This document shows, piece after piece, positions 7,106 to 14,601 of a stretch of 64,000 nt of DNA (the first letter of the stretch is position 1; the number at the start of each line of letters is the position of its first letter). The notes under the pieces are model-generated. The model was not told the origin of the DNA, made no database searches, and worked only from the letters and a program-made list of their open reading frames with translations. A program made the position numbers and the translations under genes. The stretch comes from Natrinema amylolyticum (GTDB taxonomy: Archaea; Halobacteriota; Halobacteria; Halobacteriales; Natrialbaceae): NCBI RefSeq assembly GCF_020515625.1, contig NZ_JAIWPJ010000003.1:186001-250000 (forward strand). Reading direction: 5' to 3'.

Positions 7106-7887
7106 TGTTCGAGGCTCGTGCGCTCTCGGATCGGGTCGAGGCCGTCCGCGAGGCTCACGCGCCTGACGCGCAGGTCCTCGACTGCGACCGCGACTTCGAG
7201 ACGCTGAACCCGGCAGTCGCCGAGGACCTCGGCCTGATCGTCAACGCGCTCGAGCCCGCGAGCTATCCCGCAGCCTGGCTGCCGGAGAACGCGCCGACCT
7301 TGCTCGCCCGCTACGCGAGTTCGGATCTCACGATCGGGATGCCAGGCGACGGCAGCGTCGCCTGGACCTGCCAGACCGACCCGCCGATCGTCCTCGTCAA
7401 ACCGCGCGTCGAGGGGTCTCCGGACTCCTTCGTCGACTTCTTGATCGCCGAAGCGCTCGTTCAGGTCGATCTCGAGGTTCCCGAACACTTCATCGGCTTC
7501 TTCGAGGAGACGTATCACGACCTCGACGAGGCGGTCGCGCTCGACCCCACCGACACCTATCAGATCGCCGCGGCGCTGTACGACGGCTGGGTCGGTCTGC
7601 AGACGCGCGAGGTCTTCGCGGACTGGCACGACGACCATCCGGAACTAGCCGACGCCTGGCAGGACGCCGGGACGCGACTCGAGGACCGCGTTGCCGGACT
7701 CCCACGTGCGGTCGCGCGCGGTGACACTGACTTCGCGGACGCGACGGAGCTGGCGTGTGCCGCGATCAAACACGCGATCGAGTTGCCGGCTCCCTTCGCC
7801 GCGCTCGATACCGAGGCGTATCTGGACCACGGACCGGAGTACGCGATCCAGTGGGCCGAGAAAACGTTCGACTCGCTCGAGGACTAG
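7105..7887 (+). CDS. Conserved haloarchaeal protein of unknown function
   Basis: This soluble acidic protein of 260 residues has no signal peptide or membrane segment. It is largely alpha-helical in appearance, with repeated short helices in the C-terminal half (residues about 145-255). I recognise no catalytic motif. It is coupled to the 29-residue membrane peptide before it (one-base overlap), and it lies just downstream of oapABC, where haloarchaeal genomes keep a group of conserved unknown genes. Confidence 0.85.
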   Translation: MFEARALSDRVEAVREAHAPDAQVLDCDRDFETLNPAVAEDLGLIVNALEPASYPAAWLPENAPTLLARYASSDLTIGMPGDGSVAWTCQTDPPIVLVKPRVEGSPDSFVDFLIAEALVQVDLEVPEHFIGFFEETYHDLDEAVALDPTDTYQIAAALYDGWVGLQTREVFADWHDDHPELADAWQDAGTRLEDRVAGLPRAVARGDTDFADATELACAAIKHAIELPAPFAALDTEAYLDHGPEYAIQWAEKTFDSLED

Positions 7888-8062
7888 ACGCGTTTCGTTC
7901 GGGTTCAGTTGTCCCTGGTCGACAGTATGCTCTCAGTTGGGAATCGTACTCGAGACCGTCCGATACGCTGTGCACTGCCGACTGTGTCGACTAGTAGCGA
8001 GCGACCTGCTCACGCCTCCGTTCCGTAGTGCTGTTACAATCGACTACTGCGCTTCTGTTCTG

Positions 8063-8641
8063 TCAGAACTCGGCGTCGACGCTGCCGTCCTCGTCGAGGT
8101 CGATGATCCCGTCGAACAGCCCGCGGAACTCGTCGACGAGTGCCTCGTCGTGGGGCTCCTCCGAGAGGTGGAAGAGGCCGACGGCGTCGTGTTCCTCGAG
8201 CAACTCGAGGATTCGTTCGACCGCCTCGAGTGCCTGGTCGTCGCCGGCGTAGTAGGCGAGTTCGGTGACGGAGTCGAAGCTGATGCGGAGTTTGCCGTCG
8301 TGGTCGTCGAGGAAGCCGTCGATATGCTCGACGATGCCGTCGACGTCATCGGGGGCGGCGACGTAGTGGACCGTATCTGACGAACGCCGCGAGTAGCCGC
8401 GTTCGATGCTGAGCGTATCCAGAATTTCGGCGCGCTCCTCGTCGACATCGTAGTACTCGAGTTTCTGCCTGACTTCGCGAGCGGTGGTTCGCGTGGAGAT
8501 GACGAGGAAGTTGTCGGTGTCGATTTTGAGGAAATCGGTGTCGATGCGGTCGGTTTCGCCGGTACTCGGATGCAAGAGGAGCACGCCGGTCCCACCCGGT
8601 ACCGTTTCCGGTGTCCCGTCTATTTCAAGCGCGTAATCCAT
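8063..8641 (-). CDS. Conserved haloarchaeal protein, degenerate RecA/KaiC-like fold
   Basis: The 192-residue protein resembles a KaiC/RecA-type domain without a working P-loop. The N-terminal GGTGVLLLHPSTGETDRI sits where Walker A would be but lacks GKT. It is followed by NFLVISTRTTAREVRQKLE, and a central LRISFDSVTELAYYAGDDQALEAVERILELLEEHD that mirrors the Walker B and DSLTEL region of KaiC-like proteins. The degeneration points to a regulatory or scaffold role; this is inference. A TATA-like CTTAAG at 8670-8677 lies about 30 nt before the start codon. Confidence 0.8.
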   Translation of the reverse strand: MDYALEIDGTPETVPGGTGVLLLHPSTGETDRIDTDFLKIDTDNFLVISTRTTAREVRQKLEYYDVDEERAEILDTLSIERGYSRRSSDTVHYVAAPDDVDGIVEHIDGFLDDHDGKLRISFDSVTELAYYAGDDQALEAVERILELLEEHDAVGLFHLSEEPHDEALVDEFRGLFDGIIDLDEDGSVDAEF

Positions 8642-8820
8642 ATTGCCGTGAACAACTTTGGGAACTCCCTTAAGCGTGCGGATGTATCTTTGAGGGAGTC
8701 AGTGTCGGAAACGGAGGAAGGGCCTGAAAAACTGGCGAGGCTGGGACAGTGTCACTCACCGAGCGTCGAAATCCGGATGCCCACGGATTTCGGTCACTGA
8801 CGACCCTTCACTCCATATGT

Positions 8821-8836
8821 TTTAGGCCAGCCTAAA
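8821..8836. promoter_or_regulatory. DtxR/SirR-type operator-like palindrome
   Basis: The sequence TTTAGGCCAGCCTAAA has perfect 7-bp arms around CA. This is the TTAGG-n-CCTAA pattern bound by DtxR-family metal regulators (DtxR, SirR, Idr). It lies between divergent genes, about 110 bp before the methyltransferase start. Which gene it controls is unclear. Confidence 0.55.
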
Positions 8837-8849
8837 GTATCTATCGGTG

Positions 8850-8869
8850 GTTCTCATCACCGTGAGAAC
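8850..8869. repeat. Short hairpin GTTCTCA-N6-TGAGAAC
   Basis: A perfect 7-bp stem with a 6-nt loop lies 13 bp after the DtxR-like palindrome. It could be a second operator or an RNA hairpin. There is no further evidence. Confidence 0.5.
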
Positions 8870-8946
8870 GGTCGGGGCGAGTCGGTCTCGGAAGACGCTG
8901 CACCGATGCGAACGCGTTTAGGCCCGCGGACCGCAGCGTCTCGTAT

Positions 8947-9627
8947 ATGAGCATCCGCGAGGAGTTCGACGACTGGGCGGCGAGCGGTCGGGACAAGGGA
9001 ATGGAGGAGCGCCACTGGCACACCGCGAAGCACGCGCTCGCGCGGATGCCGATCGAAGCCGGTGACGTCGTCCTCGATCTCGGCTGCGGGAGCGGCTACG
9101 CCGGTCGCGCGCTCCGCGATACCAAAGACGCCGGCCGGGTCTACGGGCTCGACGGCTCTCCTGAAATGGCACGCAACGCGGCGACGTACACCGACGATCC
9201 GGCCGTCGGCTATCTCGTCGGTGACTTCGATGAACTCCCCTTCGCCGACGATTCGATCGACCATATCTGGAGCATGGAGGCGTTCTATTACGCGGCCGAT
9301 CCCCACCACACGCTCGCGGAGATCGCTCGCGTCCTCCGGCCCGGTGGCACCTTCTACTGTGCCGTCAACTACTACGAGGAGAACGTCCACTCCCACGAGT
9401 GGCAGGAGTTCATCGCCATCGAGATGACCCGCTGGGACCGCCAGCAGTACCGCGAGGCCTTCCGCGACGCGGGACTCGCCGTCGCCGAGCAGGACACCAT
9501 CCCCGATCGCGAGATAGCCATCCCCGACGAGGTCGAGTTCCCCACGGAGGACTGGGAGAGCCGCGAGGACATGGTCGAACGCTACCGCGAATTTGGCACC
9601 CTACTCACCGTCGGCGTCGCTCCCTAA
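8947..9627 (+). CDS. Class I SAM-dependent methyltransferase
   Basis: This 226-residue soluble methyltransferase has the Methyltransf_11 fold: motif I VVLDLGCGSGYAGRAL (residues about 41-56), an acidic motif II in GLDGSPEMA, DELPFADDSIDHIWS around residues 95-110, and LRPGGTFYCAVNYYEEN near 133-148. It transfers a methyl group from S-adenosylmethionine; the substrate cannot be read from the sequence. A TATA-like GTTTAGG about 29 nt upstream supports the ATG at 8947. Confidence 0.88.
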   Translation: MSIREEFDDWAASGRDKGMEERHWHTAKHALARMPIEAGDVVLDLGCGSGYAGRALRDTKDAGRVYGLDGSPEMARNAATYTDDPAVGYLVGDFDELPFADDSIDHIWSMEAFYYAADPHHTLAEIARVLRPGGTFYCAVNYYEENVHSHEWQEFIAIEMTRWDRQQYREAFRDAGLAVAEQDTIPDREIAIPDEVEFPTEDWESREDMVERYREFGTLLTVGVAP

Positions 9628-9866
9628 CTCCGCCGTATCCGTCCGCTGCTAAGGAACCTGTCAGCGAAAACCCCCCGGTTTCCACTCGAGACCGTTACTC
9701 CCGTCACACAGGCCGTCACGACGCCGATAACTCGAGTCGAAACGCACCTCTCTGACGGACCGCCGATCGTCACCCACCCGATCGACTCGAGGAAACGTTC
9801 GACCAGCGGGACTGTCACACTCTCGCGTGCGTTCCACCGGCCGGGACGACCGATCCGAGCGACGTC

Positions 9867-9913
9867 CTCGTCTCGCTCGCCGGCCGGACTACTCGTCCCG
9901 CTCGCCGGCCGGA
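9867..9913. repeat. 25-bp tandem duplication across a stop codon
   Basis: Two 22-bp copies with one mismatch (9867-9888 and 9892-9913), each containing CGCTCGCCGGCCGGA, are separated by three bases that are the stop codon of the DUF1684 gene. The duplicated segment encodes its last residues, PAGERDE, and a second copy in frame after the stop. Confidence 0.85.
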
Positions 9914-10464
9914 ATCGCCACCTCGAGCCAGTTCTCCTCCGGGGGCAGCGGACAGTCGAAGGTCTCGCTGTAGGCACAGAACGGCGAGTACGCGATGTTG
10001 AAGTCCACGACGAGCTCGTCGCCGTCCTCGAGGTCTCGATCCGGCTCGAGTTCCATGTACCGACCGCCCTCGTAGGTCTGCTGGCCCGTCGTCTTGTCGC
10101 GAAACGGCACGAACAGTGGCTGCTCGTTCGGGCTCTCCTGTTTATACGCCGCGAGTTCGAACGTCCCGTCCTGCAGGTCCTCGTCCTCGCGGTCGAGTTC
10201 GAACTCGAGGGTCGCGACGCGGAGATAGCGCATCTCCCGGCCCGCGGTGGTGTCCATCAGGACGACCTCGGGGTCGTCGTGGACCGCGGCGGTCGCGGTC
10301 ACCCGATAGTCCGGATCGGGGTCGAAGTAGTCGAGGCCCTCGAAGTCCTCCCGCGCTTCCGGCGGGATCGGCGACTGGGGATGGTCGGCGAAGAACTCGT
10401 CTTTCTCAGCGCGTTTCGACTCGAGTTCGTCGCGCCAGCGCTCGACGTCGATCGAATCGCTCAT
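9889..10464 (-). CDS. DUF1684 family protein
   Basis: This 191-residue protein begins at the ATG at 10464 (MSDSIDVERWRDELES), preferred over the longer frame upstream, which is Arg/Ser-rich and unlike the rest. The DUF1684 hallmarks are visible: an N-terminal WRDELESKRAEKDEFFADHPQSP, a central PLFVPFRDKTTGQQTYEGGRYMEL, and a C-terminal FNIAYSPFCAYSETFDCPLPP ending in LEVAIPAGE. Members occur in bacteria and haloarchaea; no biochemical function is established. The last codons are duplicated in tandem just beyond the stop. Confidence 0.9.
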   Translation of the reverse strand: MSDSIDVERWRDELESKRAEKDEFFADHPQSPIPPEAREDFEGLDYFDPDPDYRVTATAAVHDDPEVVLMDTTAGREMRYLRVATLEFELDREDEDLQDGTFELAAYKQESPNEQPLFVPFRDKTTGQQTYEGGRYMELEPDRDLEDGDELVVDFNIAYSPFCAYSETFDCPLPPEENWLEVAIPAGERDE

Positions 10465-10606
10465 AGCCGGAGTAGTCGGCGGATCGGGGAAGGCGTTGCG
10501 CTTCGGTCCCGTTTCGAAACGCCGGTCCGCTCGGTCGCCGGTCGAAATCCGCAAAACAGCGGTGCAATCGATGGCTCGTCCTCGCCGCAGTCGTTCGTAT
10601 CGGTCG

Positions 10607-10843
10607 CTACTCTTCGATCGTGAGCACGCCGTTTCGCGCGGAGACGTCGCTCGCCTCCGGCGGAAGCTCAAACTCGAACTGCTCGCCGTCCGCCACGATG
10701 ATCGCGGTCGAGCCGACGATATCGACCGAGATGTCTGCGGCCGAGCTACCGAAATCGACCGCGATAACGCTACCGTCGCCGTACTCGAACGTACGAATGA
10801 CCGCGTCCTGGTCGACGTTCTCGAGGGATTGGGGAACCTTCAC
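10607..10843 (-). CDS. Small Hsp20-like conserved protein
   Basis: The 78-residue protein looks like a reduced alpha-crystallin/Hsp20 beta-sandwich: repeated beta strands (AADISVDIVGSTAIIVADGEQFEFELPP) and a C-terminal ASDVSARNGVLTIEE that mimics the GVLTI motif of small heat-shock proteins. At 78 residues it lacks the flanking arms needed for large oligomers. It could be a small chaperone or an unrelated haloarchaeal family with the same fold; this is a family-level inference. Confidence 0.78.
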   Translation of the reverse strand: MKVPQSLENVDQDAVIRTFEYGDGSVIAVDFGSSAADISVDIVGSTAIIVADGEQFEFELPPEASDVSARNGVLTIEE

Positions 10844-11019
10844 AGGCGACCGTAGGGACTCAGGTGGTTAAAGGGTCACGCTGGCAGCAACCTGCGGGGT
10901 GGCGGTCGGTGCGAACGCGCGATCATCGTCTCGAGTCGCTTGGGCGGGTCCGGATCCTCCCGACATTTATCCCGCATGGCGCGGCCAATCCAGTCCGTCA
11001 ACGCTATGGACGACCGACG

Positions 11020-13410
11020 ATGAGTACGGGAAGAATGACGAATTGGCGGACGGTGTTCGGCCACACCCAGCCCTACGAGCCGCAGGTCGACGGTATCGAG
11101 ACGGCCATCGACACCGGACGGGAGGGCGGCTACACCGTCATCGAAGGGGCCTGTGGTACCGGGAAGACGATGATCGCGCTCACCGCGGGGATCGACCTCG
11201 TGCGCGATCCGGACACCGATTACGAGCGCGTGCTCGTCCTCACGAGCGTCAAACAGCAACTGCGCCAGTTCGAAGCCGACCTCGAGACGATCAACGAGAA
11301 CCTGCCGACCGACTGGGACCCGATTTCGGGACTCACGCTGGTCGGGAAGGCCGACGTCTGTCCGTACAACCGCGAGAACGCGGCGGGGATCGACGACGGC
11401 AACGTCTACGACCGGTGTGAGACCCTGCGGGATCGCACTCGCGACCTCACCGGCGAGGGCGGCGACACGACCGCACAGAATCTGGCCGCCCGCGCCCGAA
11501 GCCAGCAGATCGGACTGGCCGACAGCGGCAGCCGGTCGAAGAACACGTTCCTCGAGACCGCAGGCGAACCGACGCCCTATCCGCCCGATCTCCCCGAGTA
11601 CGGCGAGGGCGGTCCCGTGGGGGCCGAGACCGAGTACTGTCCGTTCTACGCGCAGTACCTGGAGGACCTGCCGGACGACGAGGAGAACGGTTCGGCCGCG
11701 GAGGCGGTTCCCTACGACTTCACCGACGCCGGAATGGTCACGCCGGAGGAGCTGGTCGCCCGCTCGGTGACACACGGTACCTGTCCCCACTCCGTGATGG
11801 GGGCCGCCCTCGGCGAGGTCGAGGTCGTGATGGGGAACTACTACCACGCCTTCGACCCCCGGACGGTCGGTTCCTTCACCGGCGCGCTGCTGGACGAGTC
11901 GACGTTCGTCGTCTGCGACGAGGCCCACATGTTAGAGCCGCGCGTCCGCGACCTGGTCAGCGAGGGCGTCGCCGACAGCACGCTCCGGGACGCCGAGACC
12001 GAACTCTCGCGAGTCATCCAGCCGATCAAATTCGAACGCGAGGGCCGGCAGGCCGAGGGCGGCTCCAAGACCGCCGACGCGGACCTCGTCCGCGGGGAAC
12101 TCGAGGACAGCGACGTCTCGTTCGAGGAGCTCAATCGGACCCTCGAGTTCGTACAGGATCTCCGCGAAGAACTCGATCGCCGGGTCACGGCCCACCTCGA
12201 CCGGAACTATCGGGGATGGCAGTCGAACCTGAACGATCTCCGCGACGAGGAGATCCCGCTGCGCGAGCCGGGTGAGCCCACCGAGGACGAACTCTCGGAG
12301 TGGGCGAAAGAAGCGGGACACGGCGACGCGGAGTGGGTCCGCGCCGAGGCCGTCGGCGCGGTCGTCGAACGAGTGCTGAACGAGGCCGAAGACGAGGACC
12401 GGACCCGCGCCGCGCCCGCTGTCGGCCGCGTGCTCGGTGAGTGGTACCGCCGCGGTCACACCGATTACTTCCGCGAGATCGAACTCGAGCGAACCTGGGA
12501 CGATACCGAGCCGCCGGAGTCGTGGCGGCGGGCCTACAATGCACGCCTCTCACTGCACAACTGCGTGCCGAGCGACGCCATCGGCGACCGACTCGGCAAC
12601 TTCGGCGGCGGGATCCTGATGAGCGCGACCCTCGAGCCGATGGACGCCTTCACCGAGGTGACGGGACTCCAGTACCTCGCGCGCGAGGAGGACCGACCGG
12701 TCGTCGAGCGCCGGTACGGCCTGCACTTCCCCGCGGAGAACCGCGAGAGCTTCGCGGTCGCCGCGCCGAAGTACACCTACGACAATCGCGGCAGCCCGGG
12801 AGCGGACAATCCGACGCGCCGATCCTACGCCGACGCGATCGGGAAGGTCGCCCGCCTCCCCGGCAACGTCCTCGTGGGGATGCCCAGTTACGCCGAGGCC
12901 GAGTGGGCCGCCGGCACCCTCGAGGACCGGGTCGACAAGCCGATCCTGCTCGACGCGGCGAGCGACGACGAGACCACCCAGTCGCTCAAAGACGAGTTCT
13001 TCGCGGGCGAGGGGAAGGTGCTCGTCACCAGCCTCCGAGGCACGCTGACCGAGGGCGTCGACTACAGCGGCGACCGGCTGGCCGCGGCCGTCGTCTGCGG
13101 CGTTCCGATCGTCAACACCTCGAGCCCCCGGACGAAGGCCGTCCGCCGGGCCTACGACGACGAGTTCGGCGACGGCTTCACGTACGCACTGACCATTCCC
13201 GCGGTCCGCAAGGCTCGGCAGGCGATCGGCCGCGTCATCCGCAGTCCCGAGGACGTCGGCGTTCGGGTCCTGCTCGACGAGCGCTACGCCCGCGATAGCT
13301 GGGACTCGGTCAGATCATACCTGCCCGACAATGGCGAGTTCCAACCCGTCAGCCCCGACATGCTCGACGTAGGCCTCGAGCGGTTCCGATCGCGGTTGTC
13401 CTCGCAGTAA
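11020..13410 (+). CDS. ATP-dependent helicase, XPD/DinG superfamily, with Fe-S cysteines
   Basis: This superfamily 2 helicase has 796 residues. Walker A GACGTGKTM lies at residues 43-51, and the DEAH box at VVCDEAHML (about residue 305). Between them four cysteines (KADVCPYN, YDRCET, EYCPFYA, GTCPHSV) are arranged as in the 4Fe-4S domain of XPD and DinG. The C-terminal half carries LMSATLEPM, VLVTSLRGTLTEGVDY and the arginine-finger motif QAIGRVIRSPED. The ATG at 11020 is used because the 52 upstream codons do not resemble protein. It probably acts in DNA repair or R-loop removal, inferred from the family. Confidence 0.9.
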   Translation: MSTGRMTNWRTVFGHTQPYEPQVDGIETAIDTGREGGYTVIEGACGTGKTMIALTAGIDLVRDPDTDYERVLVLTSVKQQLRQFEADLETINENLPTDWDPISGLTLVGKADVCPYNRENAAGIDDGNVYDRCETLRDRTRDLTGEGGDTTAQNLAARARSQQIGLADSGSRSKNTFLETAGEPTPYPPDLPEYGEGGPVGAETEYCPFYAQYLEDLPDDEENGSAAEAVPYDFTDAGMVTPEELVARSVTHGTCPHSVMGAALGEVEVVMGNYYHAFDPRTVGSFTGALLDESTFVVCDEAHMLEPRVRDLVSEGVADSTLRDAETELSRVIQPIKFEREGRQAEGGSKTADADLVRGELEDSDVSFEELNRTLEFVQDLREELDRRVTAHLDRNYRGWQSNLNDLRDEEIPLREPGEPTEDELSEWAKEAGHGDAEWVRAEAVGAVVERVLNEAEDEDRTRAAPAVGRVLGEWYRRGHTDYFREIELERTWDDTEPPESWRRAYNARLSLHNCVPSDAIGDRLGNFGGGILMSATLEPMDAFTEVTGLQYLAREEDRPVVERRYGLHFPAENRESFAVAAPKYTYDNRGSPGADNPTRRSYADAIGKVARLPGNVLVGMPSYAEAEWAAGTLEDRVDKPILLDAASDDETTQSLKDEFFAGEGKVLVTSLRGTLTEGVDYSGDRLAAAVVCGVPIVNTSSPRTKAVRRAYDDEFGDGFTYALTIPAVRKARQAIGRVIRSPEDVGVRVLLDERYARDSWDSVRSYLPDNGEFQPVSPDMLDVGLERFRSRLSSQ

Positions 13411-13423
13411 CGGCGGCGCTCTC

Positions 13424-13921
13424 TCAGTCGTCGGCATCGGCCGCTCGCTCGACGGGCGATCGCGGTCCATCCCTATTCCGTTCGGCGAGCACCCGTGCGA
13501 CGATGTCGCTGCTCGAATATAGTTCGTCGCCGGTCGGCTCGAGCCCGCTCGCCCGTTCGACGCGACAGTCGATCCCCCACGCCGCGAGCATCCCCTCGAC
13601 CTCGCTCTCGTCGTGGTGCTGGTCGTGACCGAGGATGAGCACGTCAGGATCGATCTCGCAGATCGGAATCGAGAAGTCCTCGGGGTGACCGAGCCGAGCG
13701 CGATCGACCGCCTCGAGCGCGGCGACGGCGTCGCGGCGCTGCTCGTCCGGGAGGACGGGAGCGGGCTTGTGAGCGATGCTCGCCGCGCGAGCGACGATGA
13801 CGTGCAGTTCCTCGCCCAGCGCGGCCGCTTCCTCGAGGTAGTGGACGTGGCCGGGATGGAGCAGGTCGAAGGTCCCCTGTGCGACGACGCGCGTCGGCCG
13901 CTCGGTCGGTCCGTCAGTCAT
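13424..13921 (-). CDS. ribL: FAD synthase (FMN adenylyltransferase) RibL
   Basis: This archaeal cytidylyltransferase-like enzyme transfers AMP from ATP to FMN to make FAD. The nucleotidyltransferase signature is intact: [21 protein letters not shown] with the HxGH motif near residues 22-25, and a later [11 protein letters not shown] that replaces the ISSTxI motif. At 165 residues it is slightly longer than Methanocaldococcus RibL because of an acidic tail. The start codon overlaps the previous gene's stop by four bases (ATGA), so it is coupled to the small membrane protein upstream. Confidence 0.9.
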   Translation of the reverse strand: MTDGPTERPTRVVAQGTFDLLHPGHVHYLEEAAALGEELHVIVARAASIAHKPAPVLPDEQRRDAVAALEAVDRARLGHPEDFSIPICEIDPDVLILGHDQHHDESEVEGMLAAWGIDCRVERASGLEPTGDELYSSSDIVARVLAERNRDGPRSPVERAADADD

Positions 13922-14226
13922 AGTGAGATCTCCGTGGTAACAGTGATATCGGTCGTTTCGGCGTACAGCGAGTACAGCAGGAGTCCGAACCCGAGCGCGG
14001 TGATCGCGCTCTGGAGGGCGACGCCGAGTCCGACCGCACCACCGACGAGGTGCACGCCGCCGCCGAGCACCGAGCCGGCGACGATGACGCCGAAGCCGGC
14101 CGCGACTGCTCGCAGCGCCGCGGCACCGGTCCGTCGGAACGCGCGGTAGGCGAGCGCTGCGACTGCGCCCCCCGTCAGCATCGTCGCCGTGTTCGCAATC
14201 GCGATAACGAGCGCGTAGTCGTTCAT
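13918..14226 (-). CDS. Small membrane protein, DUF7521-like
   Basis: The 102-residue protein has three hydrophobic segments (about residues 4-25, 40-62 and 68-88) and short acidic ends. The ATG at 14226 ([17 protein letters not shown]) starts directly at the first membrane segment; the frame is open further upstream but is not protein-like there. It overlaps ribL by four bases. The family is a haloarchaeal conserved membrane protein of unknown function. Confidence 0.8.
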   Translation of the reverse strand: MNDYALVIAIANTATMLTGGAVAALAYRAFRRTGAAALRAVAAGFGVIVAGSVLGGGVHLVGGAVGLGVALQSAITALGFGLLLYSLYAETTDITVTTEISL

Positions 14227-14601
14227 GGGTCGTCTCCGGTCAGTATCGGCCGTTCGGTTGGTCGCATGCGGGTCGATCGTGTGCTCCTCGCTCGCGATCG
14301 CAGTGGGCCGTGCGAATCTAGCCCGACTGCAGTGGATCCCCCGACTCGAGCGGCGGACGCCGTCATACGCATTCGTGGTCGGGACGCTCACTTGAGTATC
14401 CCGTCCGGTTCCCGCGCCAAAGGAACTCGTCCGAAGATGTTCACGAGTCGGGACGCCGACGGTCCGCGAACTGCTCGTCCCCGAGGCCCGCGAGGGGATC
14501 GAACGCGCCGCCGAGCGGCGACGCGATGCGGGGCCGGGTCGCCGACTCGTATCGAATCGGGGCCTTCAAGCGGGACGGTCCGAATATCCGTACTGTCAAC
14601 T
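14227..14601. other. 375-bp divergent intergenic region
   Basis: The region lies between the DUF7521-like gene and the SLC13 transporter. It is GC-rich and I see no repeat, RNA or strong promoter motif. One plus-strand frame near 14464-14570 has protein-like composition (ELLVPEAREGIERAAERR) but no start codon, so it is at most a gene remnant. Confidence 0.4.

Larger units (their letters stand above)
8642..8946. other. 305-bp divergent intergenic region
   Basis: The region separates two divergent genes. It contains a TATA-like element for each side (CTTAAG at 8670-8677 for the left gene; GTTTAGG near 8917-8923 for the right gene), a perfect 7+7 palindrome at 8821-8836 and a hairpin at 8850-8869. 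I see no convincing small gene. Confidence 0.6.

Noticed and set aside
9669-9690. TTTCCACTCGAG resembling an ORB half-site
   Set aside because: It lacks the GAAACGAAGGGG half and has no G-run; within chance expectation for this base composition.
14050-14601. Extended N-terminus of the SLC13 transporter frame (about 180 codons before the first helix)
   Set aside because: It overlaps the divergent DUF7521-like gene and is Arg/Ser/Pro-rich; the GTG at 14602 or ATG at 14680 is a more sensible start.
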